Of a DNA stretch of 34,829 bases, positions 26,063 through 34,829 are shown piece after piece. The stretch comes from Candidatus Tayloriibacteriota bacterium (GTDB lineage Bacteria > Patescibacteriota > Minisyncoccia > Phycocordibacterales > PALSA-1337). The translations under genes were made by a program, and so were the position numbers. The stretch is taken from the NCBI GenBank assembly GCA_903839695.1, contig CAIMDI010000016.1, positions 1-34,829 of the forward strand. The letters run 5' to 3'. How positions within the stretch are numbered: the stretch's first letter is position 1; each line of letters starts with the position of its first letter. The notes below the pieces were generated by a model, which ran no database searches, had not been told where the DNA came from, and saw only the letters and a list, made by a program, of their open reading frames with translations.

Positions 26063-26845
26063 ATGAATAAAATTAAAATCTTATCAATAATTTGTGCTAC
26101 CGTAGTGCTATCTATAGTTATTACAGCAAATGCTGCTGAAGTTAACTCTTCTAGTAGCAAAAAAATATTACCAGCAGTTAGAAAAAACTTTGAGCAAAAA
26201 GATATAAGGAACAACAATCTTGAGCAAAAAGACAGAAAAATGGGTATTTTTGCTTCGAGTACCGAGCGTGAAAGGAAAATGGGTATATTTGCATCAAGTA
26301 CAGAGAGAGAAAGGGAGGGTGAAAGAGAAATAGAAAGAGCGGGAGAGGTACGAAAAGGAATGAGAGCTTCTACAACAATGATGTTCAAGGAAATCAAGGA
26401 TCAAAAGAAAGAAATGTTGAAAAAGATGAAAACGAATGAATTCCAAATTCGAAAGAACGCTTTATTGAAAGAGCTTGAAATTTCTATTTCAAACCTAATG
26501 AAGTCTAGAGAACAAATTTCAAAAAGAGTTTCAATGATGGCAAGCAGTACAAATGAAAAACAAGTTCAAAGAGCCAATCAAGCCAAAACCGCACTTACAA
26601 TTGCTGATGAAAAAATAATAAAGGCAAAAGCAGCCATTGATCTATTTTCAAAAACTATATTTGTCCCTGTAACAAATACAAATTCCACAAGCACAGATAT
26701 CAGCCTAGATAAACCTAGAAAAATAGGAGACGAGGCTATAAAAGCAGTGAAGGAAGCTAGAGACTCATTAAAAAAAGTATTAGAAGTATTTTCTGATTCC
26801 CCTATTATTAAAAATTCTACAGCCTCATCAACAAGAGATAATTAA
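26063..26845 (+). CDS. Hypothetical secreted coiled-coil-like protein
   Basis: 260 aa; signal-like N-terminus (IKILSIICATVVLSIVITANAAE), highly charged; tandem 13-aa repeat. Confidence 0.55.
   Translation: MNKIKILSIICATVVLSIVITANAAEVNSSSSKKILPAVRKNFEQKDIRNNNLEQKDRKMGIFASSTERERKMGIFASSTEREREGEREIERAGEVRKGMRASTTMMFKEIKDQKKEMLKKMKTNEFQIRKNALLKELEISISNLMKSREQISKRVSMMASSTNEKQVQRANQAKTALTIADEKIIKAKAAIDLFSKTIFVPVTNTNSTSTDISLDKPRKIGDEAIKAVKEARDSLKKVLEVFSDSPIIKNSTASSTRDN
26234..26311. repeat. Tandem 39-bp repeat (2 copies, diverged)
   Basis: Encodes RKMGIFASSTERE twice in tandem (26234-26272, 26273-26311). Confidence 0.85.
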
Positions 26846-26862
26846 TAATTAAATAAAATAAT

Positions 26863-27159
26863 ATGGATTTAAACACAAAAAATTCAAGCGGTATGATGAA
26901 CGGACTTCCACCAACAAATAAAGAGGATAGAAAAGTTGGACCTATACTCGGAGCACTTGTTGTTGTAACAATAATAATTGGTGTAATGTTATTCTTCTTT
27001 GGTCAAAGATTAAATGTACAAAACTCAAAAATTACTCCAACTCAAACACAAAACACCACAGCAGTTACACAACCTGTAACAGTATCAACGACTTCAGAAA
27101 TTGAATCTATCAACAAAGACTTAGACAATCAATTAAAAGATATTGATTATAGTTTCTAA
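26863..27159 (+). CDS. Hypothetical single-pass membrane protein
   Basis: 98 aa; one TM (GPILGALVVVTIIIGVMLFFFG), Thr-rich C-terminus. Confidence 0.5.
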   Translation: MDLNTKNSSGMMNGLPPTNKEDRKVGPILGALVVVTIIIGVMLFFFGQRLNVQNSKITPTQTQNTTAVTQPVTVSTTSEIESINKDLDNQLKDIDYSF

Positions 27160-27171
27160 ATCGAGTTAAAC

Positions 27172-27206
27172 AAAAAACACCTCTAAAAATCATAGAGGTG
27201 TTTTTT
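27172..27206 (+). terminator. Rho-independent terminator
   Basis: AAAAAACACCTCTA-AAAATCA-TAGAGGTGTTTTTT, 14-bp perfect stem. Confidence 0.9.
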
Positions 27207-27236
27207 ACTTGCCAAAAATAGTAAATAAGGTAGACT

Positions 27237-28316
27237 TTGAAAATCATGCAAAAAAACAATATTGAAAATATAAATATCAAGAAACTTGAGAAGTCGAAAA
27301 TAGAAATTACAGGCTCTATTCCTGTAGAGGCTTTTTCTTCATTTAGAAAAAAGGCATTAGAAAATATTAATAATGAGATTACTGTAGATGGTTTTAGAAA
27401 AGGTAAAATAACAGAAAGTGTATTGGTCTCTAAAGTTGGTGAAATGTCAGTATTAGAAGAGATGGCAGAAATAGCATTATCAAAATTCTATCCAGAAATT
27501 ATTGAAAAGGAAAAAATAGATGCTATAGGATATCCAGAAATCAGCATAACAAAACTTGCAGCAAACAATCCTTTAGAATTTAAAATCATTACTACAGTCA
27601 TTCCTGAAATTAAAATTGGTGATTACAAAAAAATCGCTTTAAAAAATAATAGTAAAAAAGAAGAAAAAATAGAAATTACTGAAAAGGAAATTGATGATGC
27701 AATATTAAGAATTAGAAAATCTAGAGTAGATCATACAGGTCATGATCATGAAAGACTTACACCTGAGGAACATGAGAAAATTGTTGAGTCTTCAATGCCA
27801 GAACTTTCTGAAGATTTTGTTAAAAGTCTAGGTGACTTTAAAGACATAAATGATTTCAAGGAAAAAATAAAACTTTCTTTGTTAGAAGAGAAAAAAATAA
27901 TGGCCCAAGAGAAAAAGCGAATCGCTCTCTCGGACGCAATTTTAGAAGCATCTTCGGCTGAAATTCCAGAGTTACTTATTGAAAGTGAAACTCGTAGAAT
28001 AGAAGCTCAGTTTTCTGATGATATATCTCGCATGGGTGTGAAACTAGAAGATTATCTAAAGCATGCCAAAAAAACTATTGATGATCTTCGCGCTGAATGG
28101 AAACCTCACGCAGAGAAGAAAGCTAAACTTCAACTTATTCTCAATGATATTGTTAAGTTAGAAAAAATTAATGTTGATGCTAAAGAGATCGAGAATGAAG
28201 TTAAAGCAATATTAGCACATTATAAAGATGCGAATCAAGAACAAGCATATACATACGCAGAAACAGTTCTTACAAATGAGAAAGTATACAAATTTCTAGA
28301 AGAAATAGAAAAATAA
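27237..28316 (+). CDS. tig: Trigger factor, apparently lacking the FKBP/PPIase domain
   Basis: 359 aa; ribosome-binding domain (VEAFSSFRKKALENINNEITVDGFRKGKI) and C-terminal SurA-like domain; short HTGHDHERLTPEEHEK linker where a PPIase domain is expected. Confidence 0.9.
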   Translation: MKIMQKNNIENINIKKLEKSKIEITGSIPVEAFSSFRKKALENINNEITVDGFRKGKITESVLVSKVGEMSVLEEMAEIALSKFYPEIIEKEKIDAIGYPEISITKLAANNPLEFKIITTVIPEIKIGDYKKIALKNNSKKEEKIEITEKEIDDAILRIRKSRVDHTGHDHERLTPEEHEKIVESSMPELSEDFVKSLGDFKDINDFKEKIKLSLLEEKKIMAQEKKRIALSDAILEASSAEIPELLIESETRRIEAQFSDDISRMGVKLEDYLKHAKKTIDDLRAEWKPHAEKKAKLQLILNDIVKLEKINVDAKEIENEVKAILAHYKDANQEQAYTYAETVLTNEKVYKFLEEIEK

Positions 28317-29009
28317 TTAGAATACTAATTGAGAAATAACCGCGATAACAGCTGTTTCTGATTTTAGTATTTGTGGACCCAAAGATCTAGTATGAATACC
28401 GTGCTCCTTAAATAGTGATAATTCTTGTGGTGACCAACCTCCCTCTGGTCCAACGTACGCACCTATAGATCCAACCAAATCTTGTGAAACAAATTTTGGA
28501 GCTTGTGGATCCCATGCTATAGATTTTACATGGCCGTAATTTAATATTGCGGAATTTAAATCTGTTATCTCATATAATATCGGTAATGTTCCCCTGCCAG
28601 ATTGTTCTGCAGCCTCTATAATAATTTTTTGTATTCTATCAATATTTAAATCTTTTTTTTCACTTCTCTCAGAGATAATGGGAATTATATGTGAAACTCC
28701 GATCTCTGTTGCCTTTTGTGCTATCCATTCAAAATTATCTTTCTTAACTAAAGATGCAAAAAGAAATGTTTCTCGAAGTGGTAAAACAATGTTTTCATGA
28801 GAATCAACTCTTGTCAGTGAAACAGAATCTTTGCCATAATCATTTATAGAGAAAGTAAAATCGTAGCCAGAATTATCAAAAAGTATAACTTGATCTCCCT
28901 TAGTAAACCGAAAAACATTTTTAAATTGATTGATCATCGACTCAGAGGTGATTGTTATTGATTCATTTGAGCCTATTTTATCGTGTAAAAAAAATCTATG
29001 TATTTTCAT
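28317..29009 (-). CDS. rsmE: 16S rRNA m3U1498 methyltransferase (RsmE family)
   Basis: 230 aa; IAQKATEIGVSHIIPIISERSE, AAEQSGRGTLPIL, GAYVGPEGGWSPQELSLF, LGPQILKSETAVIAVIS. Confidence 0.93.
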   Translation of the reverse strand: MKIHRFFLHDKIGSNESITITSESMINQFKNVFRFTKGDQVILFDNSGYDFTFSINDYGKDSVSLTRVDSHENIVLPLRETFLFASLVKKDNFEWIAQKATEIGVSHIIPIISERSEKKDLNIDRIQKIIIEAAEQSGRGTLPILYEITDLNSAILNYGHVKSIAWDPQAPKFVSQDLVGSIGAYVGPEGGWSPQELSLFKEHGIHTRSLGPQILKSETAVIAVISQLVF

Positions 29010-29096
29010 ATGTTAAGTTTATACCCGAAATCAAAAGTTGCCAAATGTGAAACATGATGTATTATAAAATTATTATCTATATAAAAATTAAAAAAC

Positions 29097-29666
29097 ATGT
29101 TAATACCAACCGTTATTGAGAAGACAAATTTTGGCGAAAGGGCTTATGACATTTATTCAAGACTATTAAAAGAGAATATCATTTTTCTTGGTGGTCCAAT
29201 AGACGATCATGTAGCAAATATTGTAATAGCTCAACTTCTTTTTTTACAATCTGAAGACCCAAAAAGAGATATTACATTATACGTAAATTCCCCGGGTGGA
29301 GTCGTGACTGCAGGGCTAGCTATTATAGACACAATGAACAATATTAAAAACGATGTTTCTACTGTATGTGTAGGAGTGGCAGCATCAATGGGTGCATTAA
29401 TATTATCCTCTGGAAAAAAGGGCAAAAGATTCGCATTACCAAATTCTGAAGTTATGATTCATCAACCTCTTGGTGGTGCTGAAGGTCAGGCTTCTGACAT
29501 AGAGATAAGTGCAAAGCATATATTAAAAACTCGAGAAAGTATAAATAAAATGTTATCAAGAAATACTGGACAAACACTATCAAAAATTGAAAAGGATGTT
29601 GATAGAAATTTCTTTATGGATGCTGAAGAAGCAAAGAAATATGGTATCGTAGACAAAATTCTCTAG
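29097..29666 (+). CDS. clpP: ATP-dependent Clp protease proteolytic subunit
   Basis: 189 aa; [53 protein letters not shown]. Confidence 0.97.
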   Translation: MLIPTVIEKTNFGERAYDIYSRLLKENIIFLGGPIDDHVANIVIAQLLFLQSEDPKRDITLYVNSPGGVVTAGLAIIDTMNNIKNDVSTVCVGVAASMGALILSSGKKGKRFALPNSEVMIHQPLGGAEGQASDIEISAKHILKTRESINKMLSRNTGQTLSKIEKDVDRNFFMDAEEAKKYGIVDKIL

Positions 29667-29797
29667 CCGTGATACAGTAAAAACGTTATAAATTAATTTC
29701 AAATTCGCTTTTTAAAACTTAAAAACTACCGTGTCTTTCAAAAAATTAACAATCAACGCACAAAGTTATAGTTGAAAAATAGCGGATTAACATTCGC

Positions 29798-31333
29798 ATG
29801 ATATTATCATTAAAATTAGTACTGCCCTTATTAGGCATAGCAGGTATCGCTGGAATAGCAATTGGATATTATTTACGCCTCATTATTTCTCTTGGAAAAA
29901 AGGGTTCAATGGAGCTTGAAATAAAGGAAATGCTTCTCACTGCAAAAGAAGAGTCAAAAAAGATAACTACAGAAGCAGAAGTAAAAGCAAAGCAAATTAT
30001 CGATGAATCTCGCATAGAGATTAAAGAGAAAGAAGAAAAAGCATTACAAACTGAATCCCGCCTTATAAAAAAGGAGGATATTCTTGATAAAAGACAAACA
30101 GATATTGATAAAGAAGTTGAATCAATAAAAGAAAAAATCATTGAAATAAAGTCTATAAAAGAGCGTGTAGAGAAAATGGAAGGCGAGAAAGCAAAGGAAT
30201 TGGAAGAAATAGCAAAAATGAGTGTAGAAGATGCTAAACAATCTTTACTTAAAACTGTTGAGAAGAATTATGAAGAAGACATACTTGTTCGTATACAAAA
30301 ATTTGAGCAAAACGGTGAGGAAATACTAGAGAAAAAAGCGCAAGAAATTCTATCAACGTCTATACAACGCCTTGCAAATTCTGTTGCATCAGATGCTATG
30401 TCTACTTCTGTTTCAATTCCGAATGATGAAATAAAAGGTAAAATAATTGGAAAAGAAGGAAGAAATATAAAGGCTTTTGAAAGAGTAACTGGTGTTGAAG
30501 TAATAGTAGATGATACCCCAGGAACTATTACAATATCTTCATTTGATCCAGTAAGAAGACATATTGCAAAAACAGCTTTAGAAGAGTTAATGAGAGACGG
30601 GCGTATACAACCAGCTAAAATAGAAAAGGTTGTTGAATCAGCAAATGCAAGTATAAATAAAACAATAAAAGAAAAGGGTGAACAAGCAGCATACGAATGT
30701 GGTGTTATTGGTCTCGATCCAAGAATACTACTTATATTAGGTAGATTACATTTTAGAACAAGCTATGGCCAAAACGTTCTACAACACTCTATAGAAATGT
30801 CACATATCGCTGGTATGATAGCTGAGGAAATAGGAGCAAATGTTGCTGTATCAAAGGCAGGTGCCCTTCTGCATGATATTGGCAAGGCATTGGATCATGA
30901 AGTAGTAGGAACACATGTAGAAATCGGTAGAAGAATATTACAAAAATTTGGCGCGAATGAAGAAATAATAAAAGCAATGCAAGCTCATCATGAGGAATAT
31001 CCTTATGAAACAGTTGAGTCACGCATAGTTCAAACGGCTGATGCTATATCTGGTGCACGCCCTGGCGCAAGACACGACAGCATAGAAAATTATCTAAAAC
31101 GATTGGGAGATCTAGAAGCAATAGCAAATGCATTTACAGGAGTAGAAAAGTCATATGCCCTTCAAGCTGGCCGTGAAATACGTATTTTTGTTACGCCAGA
31201 AAAGGTTACAGATTTAGAAGCAAAAAATATGGCAAGAGAAATAGCAAATAAAATAGAGAAAGATCTAAAATATCCAGGAGAAATAAAAGTAACAATTATC
31301 CGTGAAACTCGTGTAATTGACTTTGCAAGATAA
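29798..31333 (+). CDS. rny: Ribonuclease Y
   Basis: 511 aa; N-terminal TM and coiled coil, KH region GKIIGKEGRNIKAFERVTGVEVIVDDTP, HD domain GALLHDIGKALDHE. Confidence 0.96.
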   Translation: MILSLKLVLPLLGIAGIAGIAIGYYLRLIISLGKKGSMELEIKEMLLTAKEESKKITTEAEVKAKQIIDESRIEIKEKEEKALQTESRLIKKEDILDKRQTDIDKEVESIKEKIIEIKSIKERVEKMEGEKAKELEEIAKMSVEDAKQSLLKTVEKNYEEDILVRIQKFEQNGEEILEKKAQEILSTSIQRLANSVASDAMSTSVSIPNDEIKGKIIGKEGRNIKAFERVTGVEVIVDDTPGTITISSFDPVRRHIAKTALEELMRDGRIQPAKIEKVVESANASINKTIKEKGEQAAYECGVIGLDPRILLILGRLHFRTSYGQNVLQHSIEMSHIAGMIAEEIGANVAVSKAGALLHDIGKALDHEVVGTHVEIGRRILQKFGANEEIIKAMQAHHEEYPYETVESRIVQTADAISGARPGARHDSIENYLKRLGDLEAIANAFTGVEKSYALQAGREIRIFVTPEKVTDLEAKNMAREIANKIEKDLKYPGEIKVTIIRETRVIDFAR

Positions 31334-31355
31334 AATTGTTCTAATTTTAACCCCC

Positions 31356-31383
31356 TTGCTTATAAAATGGCTTATTATATAAT
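31356..31383 (+). promoter_or_regulatory. Candidate sigma70-type promoter of the HU gene
   Basis: TTGCTT (31356-31361), 16-nt spacer, TATAAT (31378-31383), upstream of the ATG at 31430. Confidence 0.5.
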
Positions 31384-31429
31384 TATACCGAGGTTAGAAA
31401 ACATTATTAATAAGTAATAAAAAACAACT

Positions 31430-31702
31430 ATGAACAAAGCAGGAATTGTAGATGCAGTACATGCAGTATTAGGAGGAACAAAGGTCCAAGCAGAACAAGC
31501 GGTAGAGGTAGTATTGAGCTCAATCGTTGATTCTCTAAAGAAGGGCGATGAGGTTTCAATCGCAGGACTAGGTATCTTCTCAGTAAAGCAACGTGCTGCA
31601 CGAGAGGCTCGAAATCCTAGAACTGGAGAGGCTATTAAGGTACCAGCCATGAAGGTTCCTAAGTTCCGAGCTGCAAAGGCTTTGAAGGATGCTGTAAAAT
31701 AA
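31430..31702 (+). CDS. HU family DNA-binding protein
   Basis: 90 aa; MNKAGIVDAVHAVLGGTKVQAEQAVEVVLSSIVDSLKKGDEVSIAGLGIFSVKQRAAREARNPRTGEAIKVPA. Confidence 0.95.
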   Translation: MNKAGIVDAVHAVLGGTKVQAEQAVEVVLSSIVDSLKKGDEVSIAGLGIFSVKQRAAREARNPRTGEAIKVPAMKVPKFRAAKALKDAVK

Positions 31703-31784
31703 GACACTCTTAGTCTTATCAGCTTCTAAAATACTTTTCAAACCTGTTCGAGTATTTATCAAATACAATTTTATACAGGATAAC

Positions 31785-31812
31785 AAAAAGCCACCATAGG
31801 GTGGTTTTTTGT
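31785..31812 (+). terminator. Rho-independent terminator
   Basis: AAAAAGCCACC-loop-GGTGGTTTTTTGTTTT. Confidence 0.8.
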
Positions 31813-31818
31813 TTTAAT

Positions 31819-32583
31819 TTATCCTTGAAGAGCTTTTACTTCACTTATACCCTCTACAAAGTCCCTTATTTTTGTTGAGTATTTATAAAAATTTTCCTTA
31901 TCTGAGCTAAATGAAATTGACATTGTATTATTATTTCCATCAATAAAATACCAATCATACATTTTATCTTTGTCCTCATACTGTATATGATAAATTCTTG
32001 TATTTGTCTCTGTAACTATTTTTATACCGCCTTCTGTGTGTTTATTAAGAAGAACTTCACTAATGATTATTGGTGTTTTCTTAAGATTTTCAAATAGAGT
32101 ATTTGCATTAAAGGTTTCACCACTCTTTCTAATTGTGACCACAATATCAGACAGTTTTTTATCTAAAATAGGAGTTATAGGATGAATAATTACTCCCAAA
32201 TTGTCTGGATCATCTTTTACGCTGTCAATTTTCCATTTATTAACTATCCAATCTGGAACATAAAAAGCAAAAGCCCCTCCACCAAGGTAACCAACAACAT
32301 TACTGACATTTGGTTCTCTATAACTTGATTCGAACAAATATGCATAATTTGTGTTGATTTTATTAGTCGTAGTCGTCGAAAAAACCTTATTATCAACTAC
32401 TATCTTATCGGCAACCACCTTATCAGTAACTATTTTATCTTTATTATGAGAAATAAATTTTGGAACAACAACAATCTCATCTTCATCAACTTTATTTCCG
32501 TAATAGTAAATCAACGAAGCTGAGACTAAGACAATACATAATAAAATTGGTATCGATAAACTATTTTTTATTTTTTTATTCAT
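31819..32583 (-). CDS. Hypothetical membrane-anchored protein
   Basis: 254 aa; N-terminal TM anchor, no recognised motif. Confidence 0.5.
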   Translation of the reverse strand: MNKKIKNSLSIPILLCIVLVSASLIYYYGNKVDEDEIVVVPKFISHNKDKIVTDKVVADKIVVDNKVFSTTTTNKINTNYAYLFESSYREPNVSNVVGYLGGGAFAFYVPDWIVNKWKIDSVKDDPDNLGVIIHPITPILDKKLSDIVVTIRKSGETFNANTLFENLKKTPIIISEVLLNKHTEGGIKIVTETNTRIYHIQYEDKDKMYDWYFIDGNNNTMSISFSSDKENFYKYSTKIRDFVEGISEVKALQG

Positions 32584-32671
32584 AAATTATTATTGCTAAT
32601 CAAACTTCCTTACTAAACCAAACAAAATAGCCATTTATCTAATCCCTAATTTTATGGGGTGCATTTCACTG

Positions 32672-32742
32672 TGCGGGGTGCGGGAGTCGAACCCGCGACA
32701 ACTGTTTGGAAAACAGATATTTTACCGTTAAACTAACCCCGC
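32672..32742 (-). tRNA. tRNA-Gly (anticodon TCC)
   Basis: Minus strand folds as cloverleaf: GCGGGGT acceptor, anticodon loop TTTCCAA, T-arm GCGGG-TTCGACT-CCCGC; no encoded CCA. Confidence 0.93.
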
Positions 32743-32746
32743 TCTA

Positions 32747-33412
32747 CTACCTTAGAACAGAATCTATACTAGCAAGAATTTTGCGATGTAACAAGACTCC
32801 CAGGTTTTTATCTCCATTACTGACAACCGACAAATGTGCAGTGCCATAAGGTAATGTATTTTTGTTCTTTGCTTTCTTATTAGAACGTCTATCAAGAGAA
32901 GAGCTGTAGAAAGATTCCTTACTGAGACCTAACTGCTCCATCCAAAATTTAATTACATCACTATCATTACGATCTGGGTATGTATGAATTCTTATTTTAA
33001 AATTTTGTGTAGTTAAATCAAAACATCTAATCATCCACTTCATTACAAATTTTATGATCCTTGGATCTGAATTAGCAATCCTAACAAAATCACCAATTTT
33101 ACTTCCTTCACCTATATATATACCAATGCCCAACATAAATAAATCTCTATTTGAAATTTCTCCTATATTTTTGTTAGCATAATCGCTCGCTAAACTGATT
33201 GACTGAAGTTTATCGACCCTTTTTATTTCTATAAATTTCCTATTACTTTTATTTATTCTATCAATCACCAAATCGTTTGGAATAAAAACAACATGCTTAA
33301 GCCAACCACTCAATGTGCTTTTTGCGATATTTAACTTTGAGGAAATATCGTTATAAGAAAAACCATCTTTTCTTAATTTTATCGCCTCATTTTTTTTAAT
33401 TTTAGAGTACAT
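32747..33412 (-). CDS. HTH plus LAGLIDADG-like protein (putative homing-endonuclease-family)
   Basis: 221 aa; N-terminal HTH (KLRKDGFSYNDISSKLNIAKSTLSGWLK), LFMLGIGIYIGEGSK LAGLIDADG-like segment. Confidence 0.6.
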   Translation of the reverse strand: MYSKIKKNEAIKLRKDGFSYNDISSKLNIAKSTLSGWLKHVVFIPNDLVIDRINKSNRKFIEIKRVDKLQSISLASDYANKNIGEISNRDLFMLGIGIYIGEGSKIGDFVRIANSDPRIIKFVMKWMIRCFDLTTQNFKIRIHTYPDRNDSDVIKFWMEQLGLSKESFYSSSLDRRSNKKAKNKNTLPYGTAHLSVVSNGDKNLGVLLHRKILASIDSVLR

Positions 33413-33468
33413 TAATGAATTAATTATAGTTGCACAACCATAATTATATCATCTACGCAAAAGTGAAT

Positions 33469-33885
33469 CTACTTTTTCTCTACTGCATCCCTTATTTCAT
33501 CTACCTCCTTTTTGATTTCCTTTACAGCGGCTTTAATACTTGCCAATTGAGCTTCCTCTTCTTCTATCTCTTTTTCTGTCTTATCAGCTATTTTCTTTTG
33601 ATGCTTTAGACCTGACATTAGAACGGTATCACCAATGAACACAGAGACAAGAAGACCTGTTGCCAATAAGATTATAGCAACAATAATCATATTTACTGGC
33701 TCATAAAATACAAATCCCAATATTCCTCCCTTGGCCTGAAGAATATCTGCTGTATGCCATACCCCCCTCCAAAATAGAACAATAGCAACACCACCAATCA
33801 TAGAATACAATATTGGAAAATGACTCAGATGACCACGAATTTTATCCTCAAACTTGTCAAAAAAATTCAAAATTTGTTTAAACAT
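33469..33885 (-). CDS. Hypothetical membrane protein with C-terminal coiled coil
   Basis: 138 aa; two TM segments, charged C-terminal helix. Confidence 0.5.
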   Translation of the reverse strand: MFKQILNFFDKFEDKIRGHLSHFPILYSMIGGVAIVLFWRGVWHTADILQAKGGILGFVFYEPVNMIIVAIILLATGLLVSVFIGDTVLMSGLKHQKKIADKTEKEIEEEEAQLASIKAAVKEIKKEVDEIRDAVEKK

Positions 33886-33890
33886 ACTTG

Positions 33891-33963
33891 TCGGAGCGCC
33901 GGGATTCGAACCCGGAGTCGCCTCTTCCCAAAAGAGGAATGTTAGCCGTTACACCACGCTCCG
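33891..33963 (-). tRNA. tRNA-Pro (anticodon TGG)
   Basis: Minus strand: CGGAGCG acceptor, CCTCT-TTTGGGA-AGAGG anticodon arm, CCGGG-TTCGAAT-CCCGG T-arm; no encoded CCA. Confidence 0.95.
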
Positions 33964-34017
33964 ATATTCAACTATATTAGCACAGCAATGAATAAAAATC
34001 CAAATTTATAGGCTTTA

Positions 34018-34392
34018 TTACAAAATAATGTTTTCAAGCATTTTCACAAAAAACTTTCTAGTCTTTTCATTATATCTAACAGCAATGACATGAAACTTGA
34101 ACTCGGCATCTAAACCATATTTTTTATCATTTAAATATGTCTGTATTATTCTTCTCAATTTCCTTTGTTTAAGATCATGGACATTCTCTTCCGGCCTATG
34201 ACCTTTTGAATTACCTTCACTAGCAACACTTTTTACCTCTACAAAATGAAGTATATTATCCTTAACCGCAATTATGTCTATTTCACCCCATTTTTTATAA
34301 TAATTTCTGTCCTGAATTAAATACCCATGCTTAACTAAATAAACACAAGCAATTTCCTCACCAATATTCCCCTTTTCCCTATTATTTTTCAT
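34018..34392 (-). CDS. YraN family (UPF0102) endonuclease-like protein
   Basis: 124 aa; REKGNIGEEIACVYLVKHGYLIQDRNYYKKWGEIDIIAVKDNILHFVEVKS. Confidence 0.92.
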   Translation of the reverse strand: MKNNREKGNIGEEIACVYLVKHGYLIQDRNYYKKWGEIDIIAVKDNILHFVEVKSVASEGNSKGHRPEENVHDLKQRKLRRIIQTYLNDKKYGLDAEFKFHVIAVRYNEKTRKFFVKMLENIIL

Positions 34393-34470
34393 ATATTAGT
34401 AATTTATAAAATGATAATTAATAAGACATCAGACACGAATATAAGCCATATTTTTGCTGTCTTATAAACA

Positions 34471-34513
34471 TTGTCCACAGAGTTATCCACAGTTTAAGGA
34501 TAATTGTTAACAA
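34471..34513. promoter_or_regulatory. DnaA-box-like pair with adjacent palindrome
   Basis: TTGTCCACA (34471-34479) and TTATCCACA (34483-34491), then the palindrome TTGTTAACAA (34504-34513). Confidence 0.55.
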
Positions 34514-34557
34514 ACAAGCCGTATTATAAAAAGGACTTAATAAAAGACTAACTAATG

Positions 34558-34628
34558 TGCGGGTAAGGAGAATCGAACTCCTACCTCAACCTTGGCAAGG
34601 TCGTGTCCTACCACTAAACGATACCCGC
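34558..34628 (-). tRNA. tRNA-Gly (anticodon GCC)
   Basis: Minus strand: GCGGGTA acceptor, CGACC-TTGCCAA-GGTTG anticodon arm, AGGAG-TTCGATT-CTCCT T-arm; no encoded CCA. Confidence 0.95.
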
Positions 34629-34759
34629 ATATAATTCAAAAAACATTAAAAGTTATTATAAACTAATTCATAAACTTTTACCAGAAAACGTTCTAGCTAG
34701 CAATAAATGATACCCAAATCATACTGGATATCTAATAAATAGGTTACCGTAGTCTCCAT

Positions 34760-34829
34760 ATGAAAATGGAAACAAAACAAGAGGTATTCGATCGTTACAA
34801 GAAGGATTACTTTAAGGCGAAAAAAGAGC
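34760..34829 (+). CDS. Partial ORF truncated by window end
   Basis: Open frame MKMETKQEVFDRYKKDYFKAKKE... to the window edge; possibly a transposase/integrase N-terminus, but too short to assign. Confidence 0.3.
   Translation, partial: MKMETKQEVFDRYKKDYFKAKKE

Noticed and set aside
29097-29666. ClpP as part of a specialised proteolytic system
   Set aside because: Ordinary catalytic motifs and housekeeping context; nothing unusual.

Overview
The window is AT-rich bacterial chromosome. Its gene content (small genes, a PilB/PilC-type pilus locus with unusual secreted proteins, a short PGK, a trigger factor without PPIase, DUF4143 ATPase, tRNAs with no encoded CCA) suggests Candidate Phyla Radiation / Patescibacteria (Parcubacteria-like); that assignment is inference. 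Housekeeping genes recognised: rpsL-rpsG, rpmB, recJ, rnhA, pgk, tpiA, pilB/pilC, nusA, tig, rsmE, clpP, rny, an HU gene, a yraN-type gene and three tRNAs (Gly-TCC, Pro-TGG, Gly-GCC). The strongest candidate for something new is the first ORF (192-1385). It is a compositionally distinct TnpB/Cas12-like protein that keeps the RuvC-I Asp, but RuvC-II Glu reads as Gly, RuvC-III Asp reads as Lys, and the zinc ribbon is missing. It therefore looks like a nuclease-dead, possibly exapted RNA-guided DNA-binding protein. It sits at the 3' end of the rpsL-rpsG cluster and is closed by a strong terminator hairpin. Other points worth a second look: a 26-bp perfect palindrome inside a KilA-N gene plus operator-like repeats upstream of it; a comEC gene apparently split into competence and degenerate metallo-beta-lactamase parts around an opposite-strand superoxide dismutase gene; RNase HI with a C-terminal viroplasmin-like domain; a PPIase-less trigger factor with a His-rich linker; a putative nusA leader attenuator; a solute-binding-protein remnant next to a DUF4143 ATPase; and paired DnaA-box-like sites near the right end. 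No database search or structure prediction was run; all calls come from reading the sequence and the supplied translations.
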